A stretch of 64,000 bases of DNA, from the NCBI GenBank assembly GCA_951800675.1, contig CATOKC010000002.1:5368-69367 (forward strand). The letters are read 5' to 3'. The notes beneath the pieces were generated by a model that worked only from the letters and a program-made list of their open reading frames with translations, was not told where the DNA came from and made no database searches. The first letter of the stretch is position 1; the number at the start of each line of letters is the position of its first letter. Source of the DNA: an uncultured Oscillibacter sp. GTDB lineage: Bacteria > Bacillota_A > Clostridia > Oscillospirales > Oscillospiraceae. Of the stretch, positions 25,694-35,984 are shown piece by piece. Made by a program: the position numbers and the translations under genes.

Positions 25694-26236
25694 TTATTTC
25701 ATGTTTCCTCTGCCACCCGCAACATTTCCCTCTCCTTTGGCTATCCTTTGAGAGAAATACTCCATGTCCAAGAGGCGATCGCACCATTCAAATACCGCCT
25801 TGCCATTTTTGTCTTTACTAGTACTTGATACCCCCCCCGCAAAAATTCGACAGTCTTTTACCATTTCAGGGTCTTGCGACTGATTTCCCATCGCAATGGT
25901 CAGTAAATCACTTTGATCCACCATAAACTCTGGTGAGTACGCGCCATCTTCATAGCTTTGTATGAAATTCACCGTCCACTTGCCATCTTCATTTTCATGA
26001 ATATAGGCAACCACCCGCCCCTCAAACTTGTTGGTAATTTGAGCCATTTCGGCAGTTGGCGCAAAAAGCCCCTGCTCTATGTATCCCCTCATTTCCTCGG
26101 AAACACCTCCAATTTCAGCCCGAGCATCCTCTGACGCCACTGAAGTAAGAGGGGTTACAATCTTTGTTAAAGCCTGCTCCGAAATCGAAGCGGCGCTCTG
26201 TTCCTGTACCACATCAGGCAAACTGTTGTTATCCAT
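25694..26236 (-). CDS. Unknown protein of the accessory patch
   Basis: A 180-aa protein, MDNNSLPDVVQEQSAAS at the start, acidic, without membrane helices. A core of beta character (GRVVAYIHENEDGKWTVNFIQSYEDG) is visible, and it ends Gly-rich (GNVAGGRGNMK). The ATG at 26236 follows AAAGGGGGGGG. An upstream in-frame extension contains no ribosome-binding site. No family recognised. It is adjacent to, and possibly coupled with, the gene at 25384. The lower GC suggests transfer. Confidence 0.6.
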   Translation of the reverse strand: MDNNSLPDVVQEQSAASISEQALTKIVTPLTSVASEDARAEIGGVSEEMRGYIEQGLFAPTAEMAQITNKFEGRVVAYIHENEDGKWTVNFIQSYEDGAYSPEFMVDQSDLLTIAMGNQSQDPEMVKDCRIFAGGVSSTSKDKNGKAVFEWCDRLLDMEYFSQRIAKGEGNVAGGRGNMK

Positions 26237-26483
26237 CCTGTTGCCCCCCCCTTTCTGGATACCGCTATTGACGTGCGAGATGTGATACTGTACGGGTCTG
26301 AATCCCCAAAATTGGGGAGTTTGTAGGGGCCAAACAGGTTGTAGCTGCCAACCGCTCCATTCTGGTAAATATTTCAGCCTTTTTACGCTTCCCCCAAAGG
26401 AGCGTCCAACAACAACTTGCCAGACGCTCTCCATTCATTATTTTGATTTCCTACCCTTCTTTGCTCGATTTAATCCGAACATA

Positions 26484-26720
26484 TTATTCAGCATTAGGGT
26501 AGCGGCTACCCCGCAAGGGACGGTTCCGCCAGTCCTCGATGTGGACAGTGGCTGGGGACACCTTGCCGCCCCACAGTGCCTCCGTGATATCCTCTACCCG
26601 ACGCACTGAGACACCAGCCAGGTACATCTCGATGAGCGCCTCCTCGACGCTGCCCCGAACCAGTTCTTTGATTTGCCCCTTGAGTACTTCCTCGTTCAAT
26701 TGTACAATCTTCTCGGACAT
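26484..26720 (-). pseudogene. IS256-family transposase remnant with internal deletions
   Basis: A 78-codon in-frame relic. It contains the IS256/Mutator blocks MYLAGVSVRRVEDITEALWG and IEDWRNRPLRG, normally far apart from the N-terminus (MSEKIVQLNEEVLKGQIKEL). The N-terminal and middle parts are joined at SVEEA, and the catalytic DDE region is missing. AAGGAG precedes ATG. A full transposase is about 400 residues, so this cannot transpose. That the frame survives across at least two deletions is noteworthy. Confidence 0.8.
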
Positions 26721-26872
26721 GGTTTATAGACTCCTTTCAGAATGGTGTATCGCAACTTCATTCTATCAAAGATCCGCAAACCATGTCTCCTTTTTCGCCT
26801 ATTTCAATCTGCGCAGCTTATCTTACCTTATCTAAAAAATTGCAACATTCGCAGCAAGAGCACAAAAAAAGA

Positions 26873-26904
26873 GGTACTGCCCGGGATTTCTCCCAAGCAG
26901 TACC
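26873..26904 (-). terminator. Terminator of the V-ATPase operon
   Basis: On the minus strand GGTACTGC...GCAGTACC forms a stem extended by TTGGGA/TCCCGG pairs around a GAAA-containing loop. It is followed by TCTTTTTTT (26863-26870). A classic intrinsic terminator, 57 bases after ntpD. Confidence 0.9.
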
Positions 26905-26960
26905 ATCTTTCACTTTTTAGGCCCATCGCAGAAGCGGTAAAAGCGCGGTATGACTACCCC

Positions 26961-27674
26961 TTAAACCTCCGCCGGGGCCTCCTCTGAGCCGCCGAAGGCC
27001 TTGAGCGCCCGCTCATCGGCTTCCCGCTTCTCCTCGATGGCCTCTTTGAGAATCATATCCTTGACCTTCATAAGCCGGATGGTGGTCGCGCGGTCGTTTT
27101 CATCCAGCTTCATGTTGATATACCGGATCGCCTCCTGGGTATTGGGAATCATCACATACTCCAGCGCGTTGACCCTCCGCCGGGTCTTTTCGATCTCCTC
27201 CGCCATCAGCTGGGCGGACTTCTCGATCTCCGCCAGCTTCAAGAGCTTACGGAACACCTTCCCCAACGCGTCCACCGCCGTGTCCAGCTCGCCGGACGTG
27301 GCCGCGAAGCCATAGGGATAGATGTCGGAATCCGCCCGGGTCTGGGTCTGGAAATCATACACCGGCACGTTGACGGACATGATGTTTTGGAAGGTCATGG
27401 TCAGCTCCACACTCTGCTTCGGGTACAGCAGGGCCTGCTCCATGGCCTCGGAGCTCATCAGGGCGGAGGCCACCGTGAAGGCCCCGTGGACCGTCATCAG
27501 CTCCTCCTCCACCTCCGCCCGGAGGGCCCGGACCTCCCGGACCGTCTCCAGGAACTGCTTCATCAGCTCATCCCGCTTGTCTTTGAGCAGCTTGTGGCCC
27601 CGCTGGGCGGTGCGCAGCTTGCCCTTCAGGCGGGTGAGCTCCATTCGGGTGGGGCTTACCGTGATATTCGCCAT
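26961..27674 (-). CDS. ntpD: V-type ATP synthase/ATPase subunit D
   Basis: The central rotor shaft (237 aa), a long antiparallel coiled coil. The family start TVSPTRMELTRLKGKLRTAQ is clear, and RRRVNALEYVMIPN in the second helix is diagnostic. It is the last gene of the operon. It connects the A/B head to the membrane ring. A short Glu/Ala tail ends the protein. The ATG is preceded by GGAGGGGTGAGCC. Confidence 0.96.
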   Translation of the reverse strand: MANITVSPTRMELTRLKGKLRTAQRGHKLLKDKRDELMKQFLETVREVRALRAEVEEELMTVHGAFTVASALMSSEAMEQALLYPKQSVELTMTFQNIMSVNVPVYDFQTQTRADSDIYPYGFAATSGELDTAVDALGKVFRKLLKLAEIEKSAQLMAEEIEKTRRRVNALEYVMIPNTQEAIRYINMKLDENDRATTIRLMKVKDMILKEAIEEKREADERALKAFGGSEEAPAEV

Positions 27675-27687
27675 GGCTCACCCCTCC

Positions 27688-29073
27688 TTACTGCTCGTCT
27701 TTTTTCGGCCAGTATCTCTCAATCAGCTCGGGCTTGATACGCTTCAGCTCCGCCTTGGGCAGGATGCTGAGGAGCTCCCAGCCCAGGTTCAGCGTCTCCT
27801 CGATGGACCGGTTCTCCTCATAGCCCTGGTTCACGTAGCGCCGCTCGAACTCGTCGGCGAACTTGGCGTACAGCAGGTCCGTGGGCGTCAGGGCCGCCTC
27901 GCCCAGGATGGACATCAATTCCTTGTTGTCCTTGCCGGTGGAGTAGGCCGCGAAGAGCTGGTTCATGGTGTCGGCATGGTCCTCCCGGGTCTTGCCCTTG
28001 CCCACGCCCTTGTCCTTCAAGCGGCTCAGGGAGGGCAGCACGTCCACGGGGGGATGGATGCCCTGGCGGTACAGGGACCGGGCCAGGATAATCTGGCCCT
28101 CGGTGATATAGCCCGTCAGGTCGGGGATGGGGTGGGTCTTGTCGTCCTCGGGCATGGTCAGAATGGGAATCAGGGTAATGGAGCCCTTCTTCCCCAGCTG
28201 GCGGCCGGCCCGCTCGTACAGCGTCGCCAGGTTCGTATAGAGATAGCCGGGGAAGCCGCGGCGGCCCGGGACCTCCTTCTTGGCGGCGGAGACCTCGCGG
28301 AGGGCCTCGGCGTAGTTGGTGATGTCGGTCATGATGACCAGGACGTGCATGTCTTTCTCAAAGGCCAGGTATTCCGCGGCGGTCAGGGCCATGCGGGGGG
28401 TGGCGATACGCTCGACCGCCGGGTCGTTGGCCAGGTTCGAGAACAGCACGGTACGGTCAATGGCGCCGGTGCGCTTGAACTCGTTGACGAAGAACTCCGA
28501 CTCCTCGAAGGTGATGCCGATGGCGGCGAAGACCACGGCGAAGTTGGCGCTCTCGTCTCCCAGCACCTTGGCCTGCCGGGCGATCTGAGCCGCCAGGTTG
28601 GCGTGGGGCAGGCCGGAGCCGGAGAAGATGGGCAGCTTCTGCCCGCGGACCAGGGTATTCAGACCGTCGATAGTGGAAACGCCGGTCTGGATGAACTCGT
28701 TGGGGTAGTCCCGGGCGGCGGGGTTCATGGGCAGACCGTCGATGTCCCGGTATTCCTCCGCCAGGATGTCGGGGCCGCCGTCAATGGGGCGGCCCATGCC
28801 GTTGAACACCCGGCCCAGCATGTCGCCGGACACGCCCAGCTGGAGGGGGTGGCCCAGGAAACGGACCTTGGCGTCGGCCATGTTGATGCCCGCGGCGGAC
28901 TCGAAGAGCTGGACCACGGCGGTGTCGCCGTTGACCTCCAGCACCTGGCCCCGGCGGGTGGTGCCGTCGTGGAGCTCCACCTCCACCAGCTCGTTGTAGG
29001 TGACGTTCTCCACCATGCGGACCATCATCAGCGGGCTGACGATTTCCTCTACGGTTTTGTATTCACGAATCAT
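27688..29073 (-). CDS. ntpB: V-type ATPase subunit B
   Basis: The 461-aa regulatory nucleotide-binding subunit. Conserved blocks include [33 protein letters not shown] (where catalytic subunits would carry a P-loop), [15 protein letters not shown] and the C-terminal [11 protein letters not shown]. The start shares one base with the ntpA stop (TGATG), so the two head subunits are coupled. Length is normal. Confidence 0.97.
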   Translation of the reverse strand: MIREYKTVEEIVSPLMMVRMVENVTYNELVEVELHDGTTRRGQVLEVNGDTAVVQLFESAAGINMADAKVRFLGHPLQLGVSGDMLGRVFNGMGRPIDGGPDILAEEYRDIDGLPMNPAARDYPNEFIQTGVSTIDGLNTLVRGQKLPIFSGSGLPHANLAAQIARQAKVLGDESANFAVVFAAIGITFEESEFFVNEFKRTGAIDRTVLFSNLANDPAVERIATPRMALTAAEYLAFEKDMHVLVIMTDITNYAEALREVSAAKKEVPGRRGFPGYLYTNLATLYERAGRQLGKKGSITLIPILTMPEDDKTHPIPDLTGYITEGQIILARSLYRQGIHPPVDVLPSLSRLKDKGVGKGKTREDHADTMNQLFAAYSTGKDNKELMSILGEAALTPTDLLYAKFADEFERRYVNQGYEENRSIEETLNLGWELLSILPKAELKRIKPELIERYWPKKDEQ

Positions 29074-30842
29074 CAGTTGTCACCTCCCTGGGCGGCGATC
29101 CCGGCAATCTGGGCTTCCATCTCAGTTCCGATTTCCTCGTAGACCTTGACGTACTCCTCGGCGGGAACGCTCTTGGCCCGGCCGATCTTCTCCCGGACGG
29201 GGATATCAAAGAGCTTCATCACGTCCGCCCCCTTGGCGATGGCGTCCCGGCACAGAGTCTCGTAGCGGAGGATCAGCGCCAGGAGCTTGCCCTGGCGGTC
29301 GTAGCTGGAATAGCCGTCGATGTCGGTAAAGGCGTTTTGCTGGAGGAAGTCCTCCCGGACCATCCGGGCCACTTCCAGGGTCAGCTGGTCGGCGGGGGAC
29401 AGGGCGTCCTTACCGACGAGCTGGACGATTTCGTTCAGGCTGGCCTCCTGCTGGAGGATGCTCATGGCCTGGCCCCGGTCCTTCATGAAGTTCTCGCCGA
29501 AGTTCTCGTCGAACCAGGGCTTGAGGGTGTCCAGATACAGGGAATAGGAGTTCAGCCAGTTGATGGCGGGGAAGTGGCGCTTATAGGCCAGGGACGCGTC
29601 CAGGGCCCAGAAGACCTTGACAATGCGCATGGTGGCCTGGGACACGGGCTCGGAGAGGTCGCCGCCCGGAGGCGACACGGCGCCCACGGCGGTCAGGCTG
29701 CCCCGGCGCTCGTCGGAGCCGACGCACTCCACGCTGCCCGCCCGCTCGTAGAACTGGGCCAGACGGGAGGAGAGGTAGGCGGGGTAGCCCTCTTCGCCGG
29801 GCATCTCCTCCAGACGGCCGGACATCTCGCGGAGGGCCTCGGCCCAGCGGGAGGTGGAGTCGGCGATGACGGCCACGTCATAGCCCATATCCCGGAAGTA
29901 CTCCGCGATGGTGATGCCGGTGTAGACGGACGCCTCACGGGCCGCCACGGGCATATCGGAGGTGTTGGCGATCAGCACCGTCCGCTTCATCAGCGACTCG
30001 CCGGTGCGGGGGTCCTTCAGCTCGGGGAACTCCCGCAGAACGTCGGTCATCTCGTTGCCCCGCTCGCCGCAGCCGATGTAGACCACGATGTCCACGTCGG
30101 ACCACTTGGCCAGCTGGTGCTGGACCACGGTCTTGCCGGAGCCGAAGGGGCCGGGAACGGCGGCGGTGCCGCCCTTGGCGATGGGAAACATGGTGTCGAT
30201 GATCCGCTGGCCGGAGCACAGGGGACGCTCGGGGGAGTATTTCTTCTCATAGGGGCGGCCGATACGCACGGGCCACTTCTGGACCATGGTCAGGGGCACG
30301 TCCTTGCCGTCCTCGGTGGTGAGGGTGGCCACGGTGTCCGTAACCTTGTAGCTGCCGCTCTGGACGGACTTGATGGTGCCTTTCAGGTTGGGGGGCACCA
30401 TGATTTTGTGGAGCACCACGGCCGTCTCGGGGACGGTGCCGATGACGTCGCCGCCAATCACCTTGTCCCCGGCTTTCACCGTGGCGGTGAAGTCCCACTT
30501 TTTCTCGTGGTCCAGGGCGGAGACCTCCACGCCTCTTGTGATGTTGGCGCCCACCTTCTCCACGATTTTCTCCAGGGGGCGCTGGATGCCGTCATAGATG
30601 CCCTCGATCATGCCGGGGCCCAGCTCCACGCTCATGGGCGCGCCGGTGGTTTCGACGACGGCGCCGGGGCCCAGGCCGGAGGTTTCCTCGTAGACCTGGA
30701 TGGAGGCGGCGTCGCCCTTCATGGTCAGGATCTCGCCGATCAGGCGCTGGGGGCCGACGCGGACCACGTCGCTCATGTTGGCGTTGGACAGGCCCGTGGC
30801 AACCACCAGCGGCCCGGAAACTTTAACAACTTTGCCGCTCAA
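29073..30842 (-). CDS. ntpA: V-type ATPase catalytic subunit A
   Basis: The 589-aa catalytic subunit. The P-loop is [14 protein letters not shown] at residues 231-244, the long non-homologous insert is present in residues about 110-200, and [13 protein letters not shown] follows. The TTG at 30842 is the start, with AGAAGG upstream giving [18 protein letters not shown]. It is preceded by a 257-base gap containing six hairpins, which is unusual because the other V-ATPase genes here are tightly packed. Confidence 0.97.
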   Translation of the reverse strand: MSGKVVKVSGPLVVATGLSNANMSDVVRVGPQRLIGEILTMKGDAASIQVYEETSGLGPGAVVETTGAPMSVELGPGMIEGIYDGIQRPLEKIVEKVGANITRGVEVSALDHEKKWDFTATVKAGDKVIGGDVIGTVPETAVVLHKIMVPPNLKGTIKSVQSGSYKVTDTVATLTTEDGKDVPLTMVQKWPVRIGRPYEKKYSPERPLCSGQRIIDTMFPIAKGGTAAVPGPFGSGKTVVQHQLAKWSDVDIVVYIGCGERGNEMTDVLREFPELKDPRTGESLMKRTVLIANTSDMPVAAREASVYTGITIAEYFRDMGYDVAVIADSTSRWAEALREMSGRLEEMPGEEGYPAYLSSRLAQFYERAGSVECVGSDERRGSLTAVGAVSPPGGDLSEPVSQATMRIVKVFWALDASLAYKRHFPAINWLNSYSLYLDTLKPWFDENFGENFMKDRGQAMSILQQEASLNEIVQLVGKDALSPADQLTLEVARMVREDFLQQNAFTDIDGYSSYDRQGKLLALILRYETLCRDAIAKGADVMKLFDIPVREKIGRAKSVPAEEYVKVYEEIGTEMEAQIAGIAAQGGDN

Positions 30843-31099
30843 ACTCTAAAACCTTCTTTCAGGATAGATTTGCGGGAATCCCCTCTCCCGTTGCCGCATG
30901 CCCGGAAAGGGGTCCAGGGGAAAACGCCGTTTTCCCTTGGTTTCCCCGCCAAAGCGGGGAAAGAAATTGAAATCATTTTTGTGACGACATGCGCGTCACA
31001 AAAATTCCGATACTCCAGCCGCCTTGGGCGGCGGCTCCAGTGACCGACGTCACTGGAGGGGGGGATCTAAAGGGGGGACGAAGTCCCCTCTTTAAAGGA
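30843..31099 (-). repeat. Array of six consecutive hairpins between ntpF and ntpA
   Basis: Six inverted repeats lie nearly end to end: 30914-30940 (12-bp arms), 30941-30962 (9), 30975-31005 (12), 31018-31032 (6), 31035-31058 (10) and 31068-31094 (12 with one wobble). Loops are 3-7 bases, and arm sequences differ from one another. No open frame crosses the region. It splits the operon just before the highly expressed head subunits. Its modular look suggests an inserted repeat element acting in RNA; no known element recognised. Confidence 0.75.
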
Positions 31100-31417
31100 C
31101 TAAAGGATATCCGCGCCGACCGCGCGCTCAATCGCTCTTTGAATGTTATTCTTGCCGATGCCCAGGGACCCCTGGCGGCCGGGAATGAGGATGATGGCGG
31201 GCCGCAGCTCGTCCTTATAGCGGGAGATCACGTCCTCCATATCCTTCGCCAGCTGCTCCGTGAGGTAAATCACGGCGCAGTTTCCCTTAGCCAGCTCCTT
31301 GATCTTCTCCTTGGCCTCCGCCGCGTCCGCGACGGGGTAGGTGTCCAGCCCCAGAGCCCGGAAGCCCATGACGGACTCCCAATCGCCGATGGCGGCGATC
31401 TGATAGGTCATTGCCAT
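31100..31417 (-). CDS. ntpF: V-type ATPase subunit F
   Basis: A 105-aa subunit of the central stalk, with a CheY-like fold. The typical start is MTYQIAAIGDWESVMGFRALGLDTY, and the end is a helix, NNIQRAIERAVGADIL. Between are VIYLTEQLAKDM and AIILIPGRQGSLGIG. The gene is 12 bases after ntpC. (Called NtpG in Enterococcus.). Confidence 0.95.
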   Translation of the reverse strand: MAMTYQIAAIGDWESVMGFRALGLDTYPVADAAEAKEKIKELAKGNCAVIYLTEQLAKDMEDVISRYKDELRPAIILIPGRQGSLGIGKNNIQRAIERAVGADIL

Positions 31418-31429
31418 ACGTCCACCGCC

Positions 31430-32428
31430 TTACACATACCCGTTCCGCAGACGGGAACGGATCACCTCGGCGGGCAGGCCCGCCCCGCGGCCCATCAGCA
31501 GGATGCGGATATTCGTATACTCCGTCTCCCGGGCCGCCAGATACCCCAGCAGCGGGGCCTCGCCGAAGGGCACGAACTGCGCCCCGGCCAGGTACTCCCC
31601 CACCGCGTCGTCACAGAGCTTCTCAAAAGCCGTCAGCGGCCCGCCCCGCAGGGCCTCCGCTCCCGCCTCCGCCGCCGCCTGGAGGGGCGTGGGGCCGTAG
31701 AGCTCCTGGAGCGCGCCGGAGTTTCCGGCGGCGGCCACGGCGTCCTCGCCGATGTCCCCGCCCTCCAGCAGCACGGTTTTCAGGAACTCCCCGCTCTTGC
31801 CCATCCGCAGGGTGCGAACCAGGCTGCGGAGGTTTGCCGCGTCGATCTGGATTTTGACGTAGCCCGCCAAAAAGGCGCTGCCCGTCTCCTCCGCCACCCG
31901 CGCCATCTCCTGATAGCACCGGCGGTCCAGGGCAATGTCGGAGAGCTGGGGGTCCCGGGTGGAATCCAGAATCTCCCGGCCCTCCGCCGCCGCGGCGGCC
32001 AGACCCTCCGGCAGCTCCTCCAGCCGCCCGGTCAAAACCGCCTCTTTCAGCACGGAGGCCGGAACCCGGCCCATATCCATCAGCATGGAGTCGGGGCTTA
32101 CGTTCATGGCTGCGGCTTTCAGCACGGCCTTGATGTTGTGATAGTCGTATTTCAGCTTGAAAATGTCGATATACCTGGGGTCCGGCGCGCCGTCCAGCAC
32201 GTCGGAGAGGGTGGCCTCCCGGGCCGCCGAGAGGGCGGCGTCCATGGCCTCGGGACTGCGGGCGTCCAGCTCAGGATACCCGCACTCCTGGAGGATTTTC
32301 ACCGCCTCCTCGTCGCTGCGGGCCTCCAGCACCTGTTCCATCCGTTCCCGTGTCAGGAGCCCGGTCTCCATGGCCTTGATGCGGGCCGAGATCGCCAGGT
32401 AATCGGTGTCTTTGATTTTGTTAGCCAA
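31430..32428 (-). CDS. ntpC: V-type ATPase subunit C
   Basis: A 332-aa helical subunit that sockets the central shaft onto the membrane ring. Recognisable blocks are DYLAISARIKAMETGLLTRERM, FKLKYDYHNIKAVLKA and the end ARETEYTNIRILLMGRGAGLPAEVIRSRLRNGYV. It lies between ntpE and ntpF with spacings of about 12 bases. AGGAGGAAG precedes ATG. Confidence 0.95.
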   Translation of the reverse strand: MANKIKDTDYLAISARIKAMETGLLTRERMEQVLEARSDEEAVKILQECGYPELDARSPEAMDAALSAAREATLSDVLDGAPDPRYIDIFKLKYDYHNIKAVLKAAAMNVSPDSMLMDMGRVPASVLKEAVLTGRLEELPEGLAAAAAEGREILDSTRDPQLSDIALDRRCYQEMARVAEETGSAFLAGYVKIQIDAANLRSLVRTLRMGKSGEFLKTVLLEGGDIGEDAVAAAGNSGALQELYGPTPLQAAAEAGAEALRGGPLTAFEKLCDDAVGEYLAGAQFVPFGEAPLLGYLAARETEYTNIRILLMGRGAGLPAEVIRSRLRNGYV

Positions 32429-32441
32429 GACACTTCCTCCT

Positions 32442-33026
32442 TCATGAGAACAGCTTCTTCACCACTTCTCCCGCAGTTTCCGCCTTTTGCAGGCGCACCA
32501 GGGTGTCGAACGCGCAGTTGACCTCCACGTTCTCCGAGCGGAGGATGAAGCCGCCGGGTATGGAACGGGTCTCGCCGGAGAGGGTCAGCTTCTTGCCGCC
32601 GGCCTGGTTGGCCTTTTCCACGGCGGCCTTGCCCACCTTGCGGCGGTCCTTGTCGGAGAAGATGACCTCCTCCTTGCCGGTGGAGGACGCCTGGACCAGC
32701 AGCTGTGCCAGCACGGCGGTATACTTCTCCTCCGGCAGGGAGCAGAGCTTTTGGAGGGCCAGGTCATAGGCCTTCTCCACCATCTCCTGCTTGGCGGCCA
32801 GGGCGGCCTTCCGGGCCTCCATCTGGGCGGTGCCAGCCAGGCGCTCCTCCCGCTCCGCAGCGGCCTTTTTGTTCTTGGCGTCCAGGTCCGCCGCCTCGGC
32901 GTCCGCCTGGGCCTGATACCGGGCGGCAATCTTCTCCGCCTCGGCCCGGGCCTCGCCTAGAACCCGGTCGATCTCCGCCTGGGCGTCGGCGCTGATGCGC
33001 TGGGTGATTTTTTCAATTCCGTTCAT
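32442..33026 (-). CDS. ntpE: V-type ATPase subunit E
   Basis: A 194-aa peripheral stalk subunit. The N-terminal half is a long charged helix (ISADAQAEIDRVLGEARAEAEKIAARYQ) that pairs with subunit G/H. The C-terminal globular part has GGFILRSENVEVNCAFDTLV, the conserved E-subunit motif. Third gene after ntpK. Confidence 0.94.
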   Translation of the reverse strand: MNGIEKITQRISADAQAEIDRVLGEARAEAEKIAARYQAQADAEAADLDAKNKKAAAEREERLAGTAQMEARKAALAAKQEMVEKAYDLALQKLCSLPEEKYTAVLAQLLVQASSTGKEEVIFSDKDRRKVGKAAVEKANQAGGKKLTLSGETRSIPGGFILRSENVEVNCAFDTLVRLQKAETAGEVVKKLFS

Positions 33027-33053
33027 GGTTCAATCCCCTTTCTGCGGGGCCGA

Positions 33054-33611
<558 letters not shown>

Positions 33612-35534
33612 TTACTTTGTAATGTCCACGTATTTGGTCTCCATGGCCAGGGGCCGGAAGGGCTTGCCGCCGTCCTCATAGAACTTCCCGAAGTACTCCA
33701 GGCACTGGAGACGCAGGTCGTGGACGTAGCAGCCCAGCAGGTTCAGCGCGAAGTTCAGCGCGTTGCCCGCCAGGGAGATCACAAGGAAAATGACGATGTT
33801 GCCGGGAATCGCGCCCAGGGTGTTGAACACCTGGGCAATGACGCTGCCCGCCAGCATCAGGGCCATGAGACGGGCGTAAGAGAGGATGTCGCCGAAGTAG
33901 CCCGTCACATGGTTGTAGAGGGAGCCAAAGATGCCCATGATCTTGCCAAAGCCTTGGCCGGTGACCAGGGGCCCAATGACGATCAGGGCCAGGCCCGCGT
34001 AAAGCACCAGGTTCGTGACGCCCGCCGCCATCAGTCCGATGCCGGCAAAGACGATCCACCACGTGACCTCCTCGAACACGGCGTCCAGCACCTGTCCGGC
34101 CTTGAGCTTGCGGATGAAGCTGACGGCCATGCCGGTGATGATCTGGACCAATCCCAGGGCCATGGCCCCCACCAGGATCATCAGCGTGTCGTTCAGCGGG
34201 GTGAAGAGGGCCGGGAGGGCGAAGTCCCCGCCGGTGGTGATCTTCACCACCTGGGTGAGGAAGTCTCCGAAGAAGCCGCCGGTAATCGCGCCCATCAAAA
34301 AGGTGGACACACCGCACAGCTGCATCAGGCCCATCATGTGGCCCATGGTGCCCTTGGGCCGGTACTTTTTCGAGATGAGCATACCAGCCAGGAACATCAA
34401 AATCCCGTAGCCCATGTCCGCCATCATGATGCCATAGAACAAAATGAAGAAGGGCGCCATGAGGGGGTTGGGGTCCACGTTGTTGTAGGCGGGGAGAGAG
34501 TACATCTCCGTCACCATGTTCAGCGGCCGGGTGAGCCAGTTGTTTTTCAGGCGCACCGGCACGTCGGGGATATCCTCCTCCGTGGGGTCGCTGGCCTCCC
34601 AGGCGCAGCCCTTGCCGTCCAGCAGGGCTTGAACCTCGCCCAGGTTCTCCGCCGGGGCCCAGGCCTCGAAAAAGACGATGGTCCCGTCGGTGAGGAGGCG
34701 CTCGGCGTTCTGGTCCTCCGCCGCCTCGGCGTGAAGGCGGTCGGCATAGAGCCGAAGCCCGTCCCGCTCTGGGGCCAGGGCAGCGATGGCGGCCTCGGCC
34801 TCCTGCCGCTGCTTCTGGTTCTCCGACAAGGCCGCGTCCAGAGCCTGGACGTTCTGGGCCGCCGTGCCCGTCACCCCCTGGAAGGCGGTGACGCTGAACC
34901 CATGGGGCCGCAGGACCTCCAGGGCCTTCTCCTCCTCCGCCCGGTGGGCGATGAGGAGGCAGCAGCGCTGCTGCTTGTCGGCGCTGATCTCATAGAGCTC
35001 CGCCAGGTTCTCCCCCAGCTCATTGCGGATGGCGGCGGTGTCCGCCGCCCCGGGGAGCACACCCAGGCGGAACACCGCATGCTCGGTGCCCCCCAGCTCC
35101 AAAGGCATGTCCAGGGGGACCCAGGGCTCCAGCCCCGCCCTCCGGCTGAGGAGGCGGCCCTCCTCGCCCTGGAGACGGGCAATGTCCTGCAACCGCCCGT
35201 TGATCTGCTGGCTGACGGCCCGGGCCTTTTCCAGGGTCCCGTCGCTGAGGAATTCCGCCTCGCTCACTTCCCGGCGCTGGATGAAGAGGCCGTCCTTGGT
35301 TCCGCCGTAGCGCTTCAGGGCGTCCAGGGCGGCGGCGGCCTCCCCCTGTTCGTTCTTGGTCTGCGCCAGCGTGGAGGCGTCCCGCCGCAGCAGCGCCGCC
35401 CAAGCGGGGTCCGAGAGCTTCCCGGTGGGCTCGCTGATCTCCACACAGCCCAGGCGCAGCAGCTCCCGCAGGAGAGCGTCCCGGCTGTCGGCCATGGCCA
35501 TGACGCGGAGCTTTTTCATTTTTACAATGGCCAT
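33612..35534 (-). CDS. ntpI: V-type ATPase subunit I (stator a-subunit)
   Basis: A 640-aa stator. The N-terminal cytoplasmic half has coiled coils (residues about 1-330). The C-terminal half has about seven to eight membrane helices, with segments such as YNNVDPNPLMAPFFILFYGIMMADMGYG and HVTGYFGDILSYARLMAL. The latter includes the conserved arginine facing the c-ring. The protein forms the ion half-channels with subunit K. Second gene of the operon, two bases after the G/H subunit stop. Confidence 0.96.
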   Translation of the reverse strand: MAIVKMKKLRVMAMADSRDALLRELLRLGCVEISEPTGKLSDPAWAALLRRDASTLAQTKNEQGEAAAALDALKRYGGTKDGLFIQRREVSEAEFLSDGTLEKARAVSQQINGRLQDIARLQGEEGRLLSRRAGLEPWVPLDMPLELGGTEHAVFRLGVLPGAADTAAIRNELGENLAELYEISADKQQRCCLLIAHRAEEEKALEVLRPHGFSVTAFQGVTGTAAQNVQALDAALSENQKQRQEAEAAIAALAPERDGLRLYADRLHAEAAEDQNAERLLTDGTIVFFEAWAPAENLGEVQALLDGKGCAWEASDPTEEDIPDVPVRLKNNWLTRPLNMVTEMYSLPAYNNVDPNPLMAPFFILFYGIMMADMGYGILMFLAGMLISKKYRPKGTMGHMMGLMQLCGVSTFLMGAITGGFFGDFLTQVVKITTGGDFALPALFTPLNDTLMILVGAMALGLVQIITGMAVSFIRKLKAGQVLDAVFEEVTWWIVFAGIGLMAAGVTNLVLYAGLALIVIGPLVTGQGFGKIMGIFGSLYNHVTGYFGDILSYARLMALMLAGSVIAQVFNTLGAIPGNIVIFLVISLAGNALNFALNLLGCYVHDLRLQCLEYFGKFYEDGGKPFRPLAMETKYVDITK

Positions 35535-35535
35535 C

Positions 35536-35850
35536 TCAGTTGCTCACAACCCTTCCGACAATAAACTCCGCCGCGGCCTCCAGGTGTTTTTCCGCCGCCG
35601 CCCGCAGCTTAGCGGCGTCCTCCTCTGCGGCCTGAGCGGTTTTCGCGGCGACCGCTGCCGCCCGCTCCTCCGCCTGGCGCAGAAGCTCCCGGCCGGCCTC
35701 CGCTCCGGCGCTCCGCCGTTTCTGCAAGAGCGCCTGACCTTCCTTTTCCGCGTCTGCCACGATCTGCTTTGCCTCTGCCTCCGCAGCGGCGCGGCGCTCC
35801 CGGGCCTCGGTTTCCACCTGCGTTACCTTTTCGATCGCTTCCAAAGACAT
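35536..35850 (-). CDS. V-type ATPase peripheral stalk subunit G/H
   Basis: A 104-aa, almost wholly helical Ala/Glu/Arg-rich protein, MSLEAIEKVTQVETEARERR at the start. It resembles subunits G/H (NtpF-like in Enterococcus) that form a heterodimeric stalk with subunit E. It is the first gene of the nine-gene operon, in the same place as the Thermus G gene. GAGAAGGTGAGAACG precedes ATG. Confidence 0.88.
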   Translation of the reverse strand: MSLEAIEKVTQVETEARERRAAAEAEAKQIVADAEKEGQALLQKRRSAGAEAGRELLRQAEERAAAVAAKTAQAAEEDAAKLRAAAEKHLEAAAEFIVGRVVSN

Positions 35851-35925
35851 TCGTTCTCACCTTCTCTCCATGGTGCCACGCCTCCCGGCCTTGGTCTCTC
35901 CGGGGATATGGCCATACTAGCATAC

Positions 35926-35954
35926 AGTATAGGCGAAGTTGTTCGGTTTTGCAA
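35926..35954 (-). promoter_or_regulatory. Promoter of the V-ATPase operon
   Basis: On the minus strand TTGCAA (35949-35954) and TATACT (35926-35931) are separated by 17 bases. Transcription would start about 70 bases before the first gene. Confidence 0.8.
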
Positions 35955-35984
35955 GGGAATTTTTGTTACAGCGCAGAAAAGAAA

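Noticed and set aside
29337..31043. Open frame of about 570 codons antisense to ntpA and crossing the hairpin region
   Set aside because: Glycine/histidine-rich shadow of the catalytic subunit, without a start context.
30914..31094. CRISPR-like array
   Set aside because: The hairpins have different arm sequences and no regular repeat-spacer pattern.
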